The notes beneath the pieces were generated by a model. That model saw only the letters and a list, made by a program, of their open reading frames with translations, ran no database searches and was not told the DNA's origin. This document shows positions 1 to 11,400 of a stretch of DNA of 64,000 nt, piece by piece; position 1 is the first letter of the stretch, and each line of letters opens with the position of its first letter. The stretch spans positions 4,030,001 to 4,094,000 of the forward strand of contig CM037092.1 of NCBI GenBank assembly GCA_020916435.1, in the 5' to 3' direction. Both the position numbers and the translations under genes were made by a program. Source of the DNA: Oxytropis ochrocephala. Its lineage: Eukaryota > Streptophyta > Magnoliopsida > Fabales > Fabaceae.

Positions 1-104
1 TTCACCGGTGAAAGATTTAATTTGCTCTTTCACCCTAGAATCACCCGTATACTCCACGCAAGAATAAAAAATATTTACGTAATTTTTTTTTTTTTTAATT
101 TCAG

Positions 105-435
105 GACCAAACTGAAGCAAACAGAGGTGGACTGCGATTTTTTGAAGCGGTGTTGTGAGAATCTAACGGAGGAAAATAGGCGATTGCAGAAGGAAGTTCA
201 GGAGCTTAGAGCACTGAAACTTTCTCCGCAATTCTACATGCAAATGACCCCACCTACAACACTTACCATGTGCCCCTCGTGTGAGCGTGTCGCTGTTCCA
301 CACTCAGCCGTTGATGTTGCCACGCGTCACCATCACATGGCTTCGGCTCACCCTCGACCATTTCCCGTAGGCCCATGGGCTTCCGCCGCTCCTATTTCAT
401 ATAGGCCCTTCGATGCCCTTCGTCCCAGATCATGA
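105..435 (+). CDS. HD-Zip class II homeodomain-leucine zipper transcription factor, last exon (partial)
   Basis: Only the 3' exon of this nuclear transcription factor lies in the window. A T-rich tract ending in AG at 103-104 is the splice acceptor; the exon then opens with the end of the homeodomain (R-TKLKQTEVD) and runs into a leucine zipper (leucines in LKQ, FLKRC, ENLTEE, RRLQKE, ELRAL). It is followed by the CPSCE redox motif (CPSCERVAV) that marks class II HD-Zip proteins of the HAT/ATHB2 type. The exon starts where HD-Zip II genes normally have an intron. The stop is TGA at 433-435. The family binds pseudopalindromic AATNATT-type sites as dimers and acts in shade and auxin responses, usually as repressors; that role is inferred from the family. 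The homeodomain and N terminus lie upstream of the window. Confidence 0.93.
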
Positions 436-889
436 CGTGTAGTAATAAGCAGTGAAAAAAAAATGAAAAAGAAAAAGAAAAACGGTTGTACTAAGCGCTC
501 GTTTGGATTGGCAGTGGGAGGTTATAGAATTGCTTTTTATGTAGTCTTTCGTGATTTTGCTCTTTATTTTGTTGTTTGGATGCATTGAAGAAGAATCGAT
601 TTTGACTCTAAAATCGATTTTACATTGAAGCTGGTATTCCAAGCTTTTGCGGCAGACCTAAATCGATTTTACATATGTGTCACTTGCTGTTCCAGTTTTG
701 CCCCTTTTCCAGTTAGCGATTTCTGGCCAGATCCGAATTTCCAGTGACTAGTTTTGTTGTTTCCAGTGGCCAGAATTTTTCTGTTCAGAGATGGAAAAAA
801 AATAAAAGAAGAAAGAAGAGAGGAAGAAGAAGATGCAAAGTTGTGTGTGCGGCCGAAGAAGTTAGGAGAAGAGAGCATGATTCAATTTT
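436..889. other. 3' flank of HD-Zip II gene, no gene
   Basis: No coding region supported. From about 494 the sequence resembles a diverged MITE end (GCTCGTTTGGATT). A matching inverted end may lie near 2,650-2,672 (accaaacatacac), so the two Mutator-like elements that follow may be nested inside an older element. Several copies of an AATCGATTTT motif occur at 595-675. The older-element boundary is a weak call. Confidence 0.4.
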
Positions 890-1757
890 GGCTTGTTTTT
901 TCATACTCCCGCCATTTCCCCCATACCCCCACATAACTTGATAACCCCAAAATGCCCATTTGAAAACTATTTTTTAAAAAAAAATAAAAATAAATCGTAT
1001 ATACGTTTTGAGGATGTATATACGATGGCTATTTTATGTCCAATCGTATATACGTACTCAAAACGTATATTCGATGGCTATTTTATTTTTTTAAATAATT
1101 TGTTTTAATTTTTTTAAAAAAATGTTATAAAAAAACTACTAAAAATTCGTTAAAGAGTCAAAACTAATCTAAAAAATTGTGAAAACACCACTAAAAATCT
1201 AACAAAACCAAAATAAGGCTATGCAAATTTTTTTAGATTTTTTGGATACTATGAAAAATTAAAAAAATTTCAAAAAAATAGTAAACGATGGAATTTGAGA
1301 TTTTGAGCCCGTAGTCCCGAAAGAAGTCCCTTCTAGGGGAGTTATGGTCGTTGATTTCTTTTGGATTTAATGGCCGTGGTTTCATTACAATCGGAGTAAG
1401 TTGCCCGAATACCATTTTTTTAGCCTAAACCGATTGAAATTACATCGTCACGTGTTAATAACTACAAACCAAACCTATTTGTAGGCGTAAACTATTCAAA
1501 AATACAAAATACAATGGTATCAAAAAAATTAAATAAAATACAAAACGTATTTTTTTAAATTTTTTTTGCACCAATCGTATATACGTCCATAACACGTATA
1601 TACGTCCATAACACGTATATACGATGCCCAAAATTATAGGGTCGTATATACATCCATAATACGTATATACGATTGGTACAATTTTTTTTTAAAAAAATAC
1701 GTTTTGTTAAGGGTATTTTGGGGTTTCTCTTTTATGTGGGGGTACAAAAAAAAACCC
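890..1757. mobile_element. Non-autonomous Mutator-like element E1 with palindromic CGTATATACG motifs
   Basis: 868-bp element flanked by a perfect 9-bp target duplication, ttcaatttt, at 881-889 and 1758-1766; 9 bp is the Mutator superfamily hallmark. The ends are inverted: the right end reads back as GGG, T-tract, GTACCCCCACA and the left end is a diverged version (ggcttgttttttcatactccc). Just inside both ends lie inverted copies of cgtatatacg (about 995-1075 and 1570-1675). The core at about 1160-1430 is closely similar to the core of the element at 31227-32272. No transposase ORF is present, so the element must have been mobilised in trans. Confidence 0.8.
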
Positions 1758-1810
1758 TTCAATTTTAGGTTTTGCTTCATGGGCCATTAAAAGATAATGG
1801 GCTGAGTTTT

Positions 1811-2262
1811 GAGTTTTTTTTGTACCCCCACACAGTTCCCTTATACCCCCACACATTAGTGTATTCCCAAAATGCCCTTCAAAAAACCTATTTTTTTTTA
1901 CAAATTTACACGAATCGTATATATTTCTTTTGGGACATATATACGGTGTGCAAATTTTTGACATCGTATATATGATGTGCGTATATACGATTGACTAATC
2001 AATCGTATATATACGCACAATGGGTATATACGATGTCGATGACGTGATATATGTCCCAAAAGAGATATATACGATTAGTTGACTAATCGTATATACACCT
2101 GGGGTGTATATACGATGACCATAATGTTAAGGGTCGTATATATACACGTTGTGTGTATATACGATTGGTCTTAATTTAAAAAAAACGTTTTCAGAAGGGC
2201 ATTTTGGGGTTTCACTTTTGTGTGGGGGTATATGGGGAAGTGGTGGGGGTACAAAAAAACCC
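1811..2262. mobile_element. Short Mutator-like element E2, mostly a palindromic motif array
   Basis: About 452 bp. The ends carry the same inverted GTACCCCCACA signature as element E1 (tgtaccccca near 1821 and its inverse, tgggggtaca, near 2244). Between them, 1913-2165 is almost entirely copies of cgtatatacg-like palindromes in both orientations. The unique core of E1 is absent, so E2 looks like a deletion derivative that kept ends and motifs. I could not find a convincing exact target duplication. Confidence 0.65.
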
Positions 2263-2870
2263 TTGTTTTAATTGTTTTTTTGAAAATTATATTTCCACTT
2301 TCAACGTGAAAATCACCGACTATAGTATAAAATTATTAATTAGTTTTTTTTATTGTTTTTTATACATTATTTTATTTCTGTTATGTCTAATTATATTCTC
2401 TAATTTTAATTAGATCTTTTATATGCTTATTTAGTATTTCTTTTATCTATTTATCAATTTTAAGTTTCTAATGTAATTTTAAGTTGACACCTTTTTGGTA
2501 ATTTCACTCGTAAAAGCAATTCTAATTCAATCTATTCAAACAATAAAGATTGACAAAAATCACTTTTTATTAAAGTTATCCAAACAAAAATCACGTCACA
2601 TTCAACTCAGTTTTAACTAAAATCAATTCTATTAGAATCAATTCTATTCGTCGCAGAACCAAACATACACTAGTTGTAGCATTGTTCCATGAATTCTGCG
2701 TTTAAAGTATGGTGGTGGTTGGAAGAAATGATTATGTTGGTCACCAATGTTTTGACCCCATCGCCTTCTTTTGGTTTTTAGTACTTCCTTCCCATTTCTC
2801 GTGATTAATCAGAGACTTGTGTAAAGTGCAGTGATCTAATTAATTAATTAAATATAGTTTCAATTAACAA
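2263..2870. other. Intergenic AT-rich sequence
   Basis: No gene or clear repeat. The stretch around 2500-2672 (repeated aatcaattctatt, ending accaaacatacac) may be the right end of the older element described at 436-889. Confidence 0.4.
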
Positions 2871-3070
2871 TTACTCATTCAAATCATAAGCAAAATTTTG
2901 TTTAGGTTTTTTTTTACAACAGCAAAATTTTGTCTTTGTTCAAACATATTTTTCACTTAATAATACTGTGAAAGATTGATGACCATTATTATTATTAAGT
3001 TTTTTTTTGTACTTTAATAAATCCACTCTATATTTTTTTTTTATATTTAGTAATAGTAAAGTATTTATAT
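2871..3070. repeat. Direct repeat, copy 1
   Basis: Begins ttactcattcaaatcataag and matches 3697-3870 nearly base for base for about 100 bp, then with small gaps (for example the poly-T and attatt runs differ in length). The two copies are 826 bp apart. Copy 1 is preceded by ...attaacaa, a possible empty Helitron target. Confidence 0.85.
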
Positions 3071-3089
3071 TTTTCAAATAGTATTTACC

Positions 3090-3500
3090 TATATGTATTT
3101 CCGACAAAAAACAAAAAAATAAAAAAATGAATCCTATTTATCTTAGACATACCCACGACATAAATTGAACCAATCAAATAGTAAATATGATTTATATTTT
3201 TCATGCATACGATTTCATGACAAAAACAAAAAAATTAAAAAATAAATCCTATTTATCGAATAAGGTAAATACGATGCGATTTTTAAGGAAAATTGGATTT
3301 ATGTTTGATGAAGGTAAATACGATTTACTATTTTTGAAGCTTCTGGGAGGGAATCGTATCTAGATAAATACGATGTGAAATTTCTTTGGAATTCGTATCT
3401 ATCTCCTGGAAGGTAAATATGACGAGCTCTAAAATATTTCTGATCAAATCGTATGTAAGTGAGAAATGGTAAATATAACATAACCGTTGGTTAGTTAATA
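3090..3500. repeat. Inverted-motif array built on GGTAAATACGAT
   Basis: A run of short inverted motifs: aaatcctatttatc, ggtaaatacgat, atcgtatctagataaatacg, atcgtatgtaagtg. The layout resembles the palindromic arrays of elements E1 and E2, but the core motif differs (ggtaaatacg rather than cgtatatacg). Its ends are not clear. It fills the gap between the two copies of the 2871/3697 repeat. Confidence 0.45.
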
Positions 3501-3576
3501 TCTATAAAGAAATTTCAAAGCCATTTTTTTAACCAATAGTACACATCCATTTTTTTGTGAACTATCTTGCCCTCAT

Positions 3577-3696
3577 TATATCATATATAAAGACAACTTC
3601 TTATAACCACTTAAGTTTGCAATACATAATTTTTAAAATTTTTTTACACAACTTCTTATAACCACGTCCTGTACATCGCACAGATGTACGTCCTAG
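3577..3696 (+). mobile_element. Helitron-like 3' terminus (hairpin plus CTAG)
   Basis: At 3671-3690 a hairpin (gtacatc-gcaca-gatgtac) is followed by gtc and CTAG at 3693-3696, then T. A hairpin about 10 bp before CTRR with insertion before T is the known Helitron 3' end. The matching 5' TC end is not certain; TCATATATAAAG near 3580 is a candidate, which would make this a very short element. A duplicated acaacttcttataaccac lies inside it. The second copy of the direct repeat begins immediately after the CTAG. Confidence 0.45.
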
Positions 3697-3870
3697 TTAC
3701 TCATTCAAATCATAAGCAAAATTTTGTTTAGGTTTTTTTTTACAACAGCAAAATTTTGTCTTTGTTCAAACATATTTTTCACTTAATAATACTGTGAAAG
3801 AGATGACCATTATTATTAAAGGTACTTTAATAAATGTATTTTTTTATATTTAGTAGTAGTATTTATTTAG
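3697..3870. repeat. Direct repeat, copy 2
   Basis: Second copy of the 2871-3070 sequence, starting at the base after the Helitron-like CTAG. It lacks a few bases in the attatt and poly-T runs. See the paired entry. Confidence 0.85.
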
Positions 3871-4005
3871 CATGTATTCATAAGATCTAGTTCAATTGAC
3901 AAATAGTTTTTTAGCATGCATACCATGTTTTGGATTCGAATTCAGTACTGTCGTGTGTGAATTTCAAGCGGCACTTGTCATTCCTTACTGATAAAAAATT
4001 ATTTA

Positions 4006-4698
4006 GGCTCTGTTTGACAAGTTTGATCCGCTAGTAGATTTGACTAGTGAAAGAAAAAAATTATACGTGTTTGGCAAAAAGTAGCGGTTGATGTTTTCGG
4101 GGTAACTTATAGCGTTTTTTAAAACACTACTTCAAGCAGCGTTTGATCTTATAAAGTAAAATAATATTTTTTATATGCCTATTTTCCAACTCACTTTCCA
4201 TATCCCTAATTTATATCCCTATTATTGTATTGCACTTTCGGTAAAAAAAACATTGTATTGCACTAAAGTTATACTATAGTAGTAATTAACATTTTTTTCA
4301 CACACATAAATAAATAATTAGTTTAAAAATAAATAAATAAATAAATGAATTGGTTTAATTATCAAGTAAATAAATAAATAAATTAATTTTTCAATATCTT
4401 AATATTTATTTTAATTATCATAAATAAATTTATAATATTAATAACTTATACCTATTTTGTCATACTTTATATTGATTAAATAAATCTAACTATTTTTTGA
4501 CAAAATAAATCTAACTATTAAAAATGTCCTTTTATGTCACTTTACTTTTATTTATCAGTTAGTTCAACCGCTAATTTTATTAAACACTTCATTTATCATC
4601 AACTAGCTTATCCACTACTAGGTATATGTTATTAGTTAGTTTATCTACTATCACCTGGTTTAACCGCTATTTGCTACTATTTTTTACCAATCATAGCC
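4006..4698. mobile_element. PIF/Harbinger-like MITE with TTA target duplication
   Basis: Left end ggctctgtttgacaag and right end accaatcatagcc are imperfect inverted repeats, flanked by TTA at 4003-4005 and 4699-4701. Inside are runs of taaataaataaat and the phrase agttcaaccgctaatttta. That phrase also occurs in the element at 41133-41531, so both belong to one family. No transposase is encoded. Confidence 0.6.
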
Positions 4699-4701
4699 TT
4701 A

Positions 4702-5420
4702 GGAAGTGAGACTCTTTTAATGGAATAGAGTGAGTGAGTATCGTTCCAACTTCCTAATGTTCAAAAGATCTTTTCTTTTTTCTCCACAAGATACGGGAAT
4801 TTGCTGGGACTAATTATGGGGTAGATGGGTGCAAATTAAGCAAATGAAAAGGAAAGGAAACATTTTTAAGGGAGGATGTTCTGAATGGCCAAACATTAGT
4901 TCCAGAATTTAATGGCCTTATGGGCCCCAATTGTAGAAGGGGAAAGAACCTCATTTGATATTTTCATGGATTTCACGACCATTTTTGTTTGACTTATTAT
5001 TAAATTGCCCTCTTCCTGTCCAATTGAACAGATTAGTCAATGATGAAGAGGGAATTACCTCGAGTGCAACTATAATAAACTCATTTATTTATTCTTTTGA
5101 TAAAGATTGTCGATGCATGTATGCTAAAAGTGCATAACACCCCAAATATACCTTTTTATTGGAAATTTATTTACATGACATTAAATTGTCTGAAAATAAA
5201 CTTTGGCAATACAAAGAATATAGGAGCAAGTTTCATCAATCGTTTCAATAAATACCTATACATCTTAAAGTGGTATGGCTTGATGATCAATTTATGTATA
5301 CTCCATAAATAGCCTTTCACCACTGAAAGCATTGAGTAGTATATGCAACCAATATGACAATGATCAATCTAGTAATGTCATGGCTGAAGCTTGATGATTC
5401 TCCCTCTCCACTGTCAGAGA
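4702..5420. other. Intergenic; 3' flank of the thioesterase gene
   Basis: No gene seen. The region probably holds the 3' UTR and terminator of the minus-strand gene that ends at 5421. AT-rich, with no repeat recognised. Confidence 0.5.
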
Positions 5421-8400
5421 TTATTCCATCTTGTTACTTTGAATGACTCTCCGATTAACTCCTCCTCGCGTCCTCCAAAACCCAGCCTTATTGTTTCTAT
5501 CTTCTCTTGATGTTTGGTCTGTCAAATATGGCACTATATGTTTTTTCATATCCATATCGGATATTCCCAGATGTTTTCCAGGAACGCTAATGAAATGGAC
5601 ACGGCCGGCTTCATCTAAAGTTCTTAAGCCAATCCAGTCTTCAGTGTAGAGTTTTGTCTGCAGAGCAGATTAAGGGAGTAAGGAAAAATATGATAGACCT
5701 ACTATTACAAGAAATCATGCACCACCTGACATTTAAATTTAATGCTTTGCGGAACAGTTTGCTGTTTTTTATAATTACAAACGAATCGGTTTTCTGGTTT
5801 AGTTTGCTTGTTTGGTGTATTATGTCTTCCAAGTACGTGATACCAAATATCAGAGCATTAGTATTAATACGATGTATTAGTTGTGAAATCAATCAATCAC
5901 AAAATGCTAGGCAAAGTTTCAACTATCGGTTGCTTCAGAGGGATTCCATCTCCGTTACCGTTACACATATTTATCATGCATCACAGTGCTGTCTCATAAT
6001 TTTAATAGTTTAGTTACAACAGTTAACTGCAAGACCATAATAATGGTCTTGTAATGTTCCATCACAGTGCAGTGATTAACAGCTAATAAAGCCAGAAACT
6101 CCATATAAACTGTTTCAGACATCTCTGTCTAAAAATACCATTTAAAAAGACTTTGAAACCTACAGTTTTTTTAACATTGAAATGGCGACGAGAATGGCCC
6201 TAACGAATCAAATAGGTAAGAGAAGGTTGAGGAAGCAACTCCACTAATATCATCTAATACATGGAATACGAATGCACAGAGTAAGGTAACTTGTATCACA
6301 AGTAAATATCTAGACAAGTTAAATAAAGAAGTATACCTCTTGTGGTGGTAAAACTGGCTTGAAGAGGCCATCTGGATAATAACCAAACCAGGATGTTTCT
6401 TTCGGTATTAAAACTGTGTCGTCCTCACACTGTTTAAGTATATAATAAGATAACAAATAAAAAAGTTATTCACATGAATCAGCTTGCAATATTCATAACA
6501 TATCAAAGAAAGATGCCATTAAAGAACTTACCATGATAAGTACCAAATTCTCTAAGCTGGTAAATCTTTCCTTGTAAGTGGAATTCCTGTGATCAGGTAT
6601 TTCATTATTAAGCTTTGGGAGGAACCTACAGTTCTCCAAATATTTAGGTATTGCCTGAAATCAAATTTGATTTTAATGTGAAGGTTTTGAGTATTAATTT
6701 TTAAGAAAACAACTATTAGAAATGTGTACAGATTATTATATAATTGAATAGTTGAGTCAAAATGCAAGCTCAGCAGTTGACTCCATTGCAGGAAAATACA
6801 TTTTAAAATTGGAAACTAGATTATTTTTTTTGGTTTAGAGGTCTTTGACCCCCCTCCGGTACGTCTAGGGGAAATGGCCCTAAGTAATCCGAAGTTCGGT
6901 CGGGAGATAAGTAAACTCTGGCTCCAATTTGTTCCATCGCTGGGGATCGAACCCGGGTACTAGCCGAATCCGCCCCGTAAGATGGAGTGCATTAACCACT
7001 TGCACCCTAACTTGGAGTTAAATTGGAAACTAGATAAAGAAACCACAAAGAAATGACATTTATTACTAAATTTACACTTGTTATAGAAATGAGCCATCAG
7101 TTATTACTTTTTTGTCAATTTCTTTTGAATTATTTAACAGATATTAGTACTCACATTTGGTAATTTAAGATATCCACTGGGAGCTAAGTGTTCCTGCAAT
7201 TTTTTGAATTGAGGTATGTGAGAGACCACAATGTGTGAGCAAAAATTAATGAATGCAACATAACGATATAATAAATTAAGGGGAAAGCAAATATAGTATA
7301 AAAGAAAAGAAAAAAAAAAGGGAATATAGTAAACTTTACAAAAATTACATATCAAACAAAAGAGAAAATAAATAGAAGATTGAGATGAATACTTGAATAT
7401 AGCTACTGTAAACCTCTCCCTTGATGAGATTGTCTGCAATGACGCAGAAGATACCTGACTGTAGAAACAAAATATCATTCAACAATGGTAGAACTAGGCA
7501 AAACAAAATCTTATATAGATTAAGTTATTCTGATCTGTCCTTTTGTGGATACTGGTTACACGAAAAATATTTTCAGGAACACTGCATTACAGTAGAGAGG
7601 CTGCACTATTTTGCAAACCATAGCACATGATATTATCTAAGTACTCTACATGAAGTAGGAGTGTACAAAAAAGGAGATGAAGCAAGACACGTGAAATTTA
7701 TAATTTTATCTGATAATACTCTACAGGAAGATAAAAATTTAGAAATGATTTCACAGTATAAAAATAAATTTAAGGAAATAAAATATGCTTGCTTTTCGGT
7801 CTCCTATCATATCAACGATATGAAATTAAACACAAAATATGACATCGTGTTAGGTTGAAACAAAAGTTGATGGATCCTCAAGTCAAACCACTTTTCAGAT
7901 TTTATCCTATGAGGAAAAGGAATATTTTGTAAGGGAGTTAATTAGTTAGAGGGCTGTTTTGTAATGTTAGTTAGTTAGGTATAGTTTGTTTCCTTTAACT
8001 CCTATTAGTTGGTTAGTTAGTTGGTTGGTTGGTAGTTGTTTGTTAACAAAATTGGTTAGGGTTAGTTAAAGGCTTGTAACCATCACCCTATCCTTCTATA
8101 GGCTTATAAATAGAAGTGTAGGGAATGGGGAGAGATATTAAGTTTAGTCGTGACCGGGTGAGGCCGGAGGGCGGGGGGAGCCTTATCTCTCCAATTGTAT
8201 CCATTCAACACATATCAATAATATTCTACTTTCTTCCCATTTTCCGTTCTTTAATCAAATTACCAGGCTTTCAATTGCATATTTCCAGTCAATGTTAGGC
8301 TAGGTGCCTAACAAAAGTTCACCTTTTCGCTACTTTTTATTGACAAATTTGATTAAGCTATGACGAACATTTCAGGGTTAGGTACCCTAAGATGATGACT

Positions 8401-11400
8401 AAGGATGATTAAGGTCTATTTAAAGGAAAATAAAGGAGAGCAGTAGGGGATTAAAATCTCAAAGCAAGGTGGGAAGTAGGACCTCACAGTCATGTAACAA
8501 CCTGCTCCATACATAGCAGCAAAAGAGTTGGAAGCAAGTGGGGGATTTGGTTATACAAAAGAGGTAAAGAAGGAACGAAAACCGAAAAGGGAGGAAAGTG
8601 AGATAGGAAAAGGGTGGGAGAGAACCAGGCCTCTAATTGCCGGGGCTACTTTTATATTCTCTAATTGCTTGAGAGTTCACTGTGTCATCTCTACTACTAT
8701 ATTTACCTAATTAAGTCACTCAAGTTCAGTAAATAGTACAAAAACAGGCAGCATCTTATTCCAGTTTTATCGTTCACATTAAATTCTATATGTCTGCACA
8801 AACGCTTATGAAATAATTGAAGTGGTAGCTGATTCAACTAGATAAGGTATCATGCTAGAAAGTCACGATGATACTTACACCACATAGGGGAACGGAAGCA
8901 GTACCGGCATGAGGGCCTGATAAAGAGATGAAGTTCTTAACCTGTTCCAACAGTAAGGAAGAACGTTTCGTAAATAAGTTAACAAGGGTAGGGTTCTACT
9001 GATCTAGTGAGGCAAAATACACGGAGAAGAGCAAGAATACAAACGTCGAAAAGTGAAAAAGGAATACCCAGATGCAAGAAAGATAAGCAAAATAAGAAGG
9101 AACTAAATATTCTTCAAAGCACGTGAATAGCATTTCCATTTCTCACCAACTAAAGAATTTGGTTCCTCGCATCATAACGAGAAAAAAATGAAACACGAAA
9201 CCAAGTAGTTAAAAACCAAAAAGCTATTCTGCACCCTACTGTTGTAAAATATAATACATTAGAAAGGTGAAACAACAATAATAATTTAGAATTTGATTCC
9301 TTGGAATGACTTCATCATAGTGGGAAAACTGATTTATGGAAAGTATATGCACATAAATATCAAACAATGGATTTATCAGAAAGGTTAAACAAAGATAATA
9401 ATTTAGAATTTGGTTCTTTGAAGTGGCTTCATTTAAGAGGGAAAATTTGATATACAGAAAAATATTTGCCCATGAATATCAAACTATGGCTTTATTAGAA
9501 TCAAGTCCCTTAGTTTTCTTATCAAAAGGCCACTTTTCCCTCCGTACTTAAACCTTTAGAGGAGTCAAATAATTTTTCACGGAATCCATCACAAAGACGT
9601 GCACACATAGAGAGAGACACATACATGTATAACAGAATATGCAGAAACTTGGATAAAGCGATAATTTCAGTATTGTAAAAACAAGTTGCACTTGTAAAAT
9701 TATGTATTCTTACGGGAGGTCCTCCTTCACAAAACTCCACAACACCTCGACCAATTAAATTTCCCTGCAGGACAGGGGAAATTCATGAACGAAACATGAA
9801 AGATAAAATAAAAAAACACAAAAGGAATCATGTGTGAGACAAAATATGCAAGTATGTTGCAAATTAACATTCCTTGCATAATGAATGAAATTGTAAAAAG
9901 AAATGAAAGATTAGAGATAGGTCATCTGACCCAATATAATATCAATCCTTCTTTCAAGTAAAATAAGTAACTACAGCATAAGAAATGTGCAATAAACTGT
10001 CACAACTATGAACTCCGGATACTCCAAAAAAGGAAAAGTATTGATGCCAAACCAGTATCAAACACTGATACTGCTGGGATATTTCCTGATACGTGTCCCA
10101 AAAGTGTATCATTATTTTAGCATTTTTTAATGGATACGACTTGGATACTTCCCGTACAACTTTGATACTTCTCATATGCAACCAAAATCAAGGAGGCAAA
10201 GAACTTCCTTTCTCACTTCGTATGCTGCTCGAGTTCTCTTGTGGGTTCAGTTTCTCTTCTTATGGCGGTTCTGGTTCTTCCAATCCCAGGACGGTTCCGG
10301 TCTCTCCATCCCGACGATGGATATGGGTATCTCCATCTCGTCTGTTTTGGTTCTCTTCTTTTGGTGGTAGTGGTGGTATCTCTCTTCCGGCAGTGAGCAT
10401 TAAGCAGTAATTTAGTAAATATGTCTTTGAATTGTTTGCAATTGTATAGAGCTCAGACTTGTTTTAAATGTTACTGTAGATGCTTTTGTTGATATTCTAA
10501 CACGGGTTAGAATATATTATGATATAAGCAGAAACTATTAGTTTTTGTATAAACTTATGTTAACATAAATTCAGGTCATATCCTATCTTGAATTTCAAAT
10601 AGGTTCCCGTATCTTTGTCATATTGTACTACGTATCCAGGCTTCATAGGTCACAACTTGCAGGAAGACATGTTCAATAAATGCATAACAAAAAGGGAAAA
10701 ATATAGATGTAATCTACACGAAATATTTTATCTAGTAGATTGGCTCATGCGTACCTTTACGAATGCTAAGGAACAACATATCTTCAAAAAGGCTCGAATT
10801 TAAGAAAAGTAGAGATACATGGAATTATATCAAGAACGTCATAACTACAAAAGCTAGAAGGATGACAGCAACTAAAAGGCAGAAAAGGAATACTAGTAAC
10901 TTGGCATATATAACTTCACTGATGAAGCTGAATGATGACTAAGAGGGCGTATATCACTTCACTGGATGAGTTCGAAATTTAAAATGCTTAAGAACCTTCA
11001 CTCAGCATCAAATTTAACAGCAAATGAACATATTTTCACTTTTACTCACTAAGTTGAGGCAATCTAACATTTACTTAAAACCTTTGCAAAGGTCAACTGC
11101 TTTCTAACAGAACAAAAAAAGGAAAATTATACTTCCAACAAAAGGAAAAATAAATAAAATCCCAATTCTGAGGTTTTACCTGGGAAAGCCCCACAATATT
11201 GTACCCTCCCTTCAAGTCTTTCAGTTCCTTCACCTGCAAATATTGGTTTGGGAGTAGCAAGAAGAAAATTCAAAAACACAGCAAGAAATGTTACCATAAT
11301 ACCGCTGGAATGAATGATCTGGTTTGTACCTTTTGACAAACAATTTCAGTCTGCAGACAGGTAAAAAGAAAATAAATTACAAATAATCAATATAGGAAAT

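Noticed and set aside
1811..2262. A 9-bp target duplication for element E2
   Set aside because: Flanks (ctgagtttt and ttgttttaa) do not match, and poly-T runs make any shorter match uninformative.
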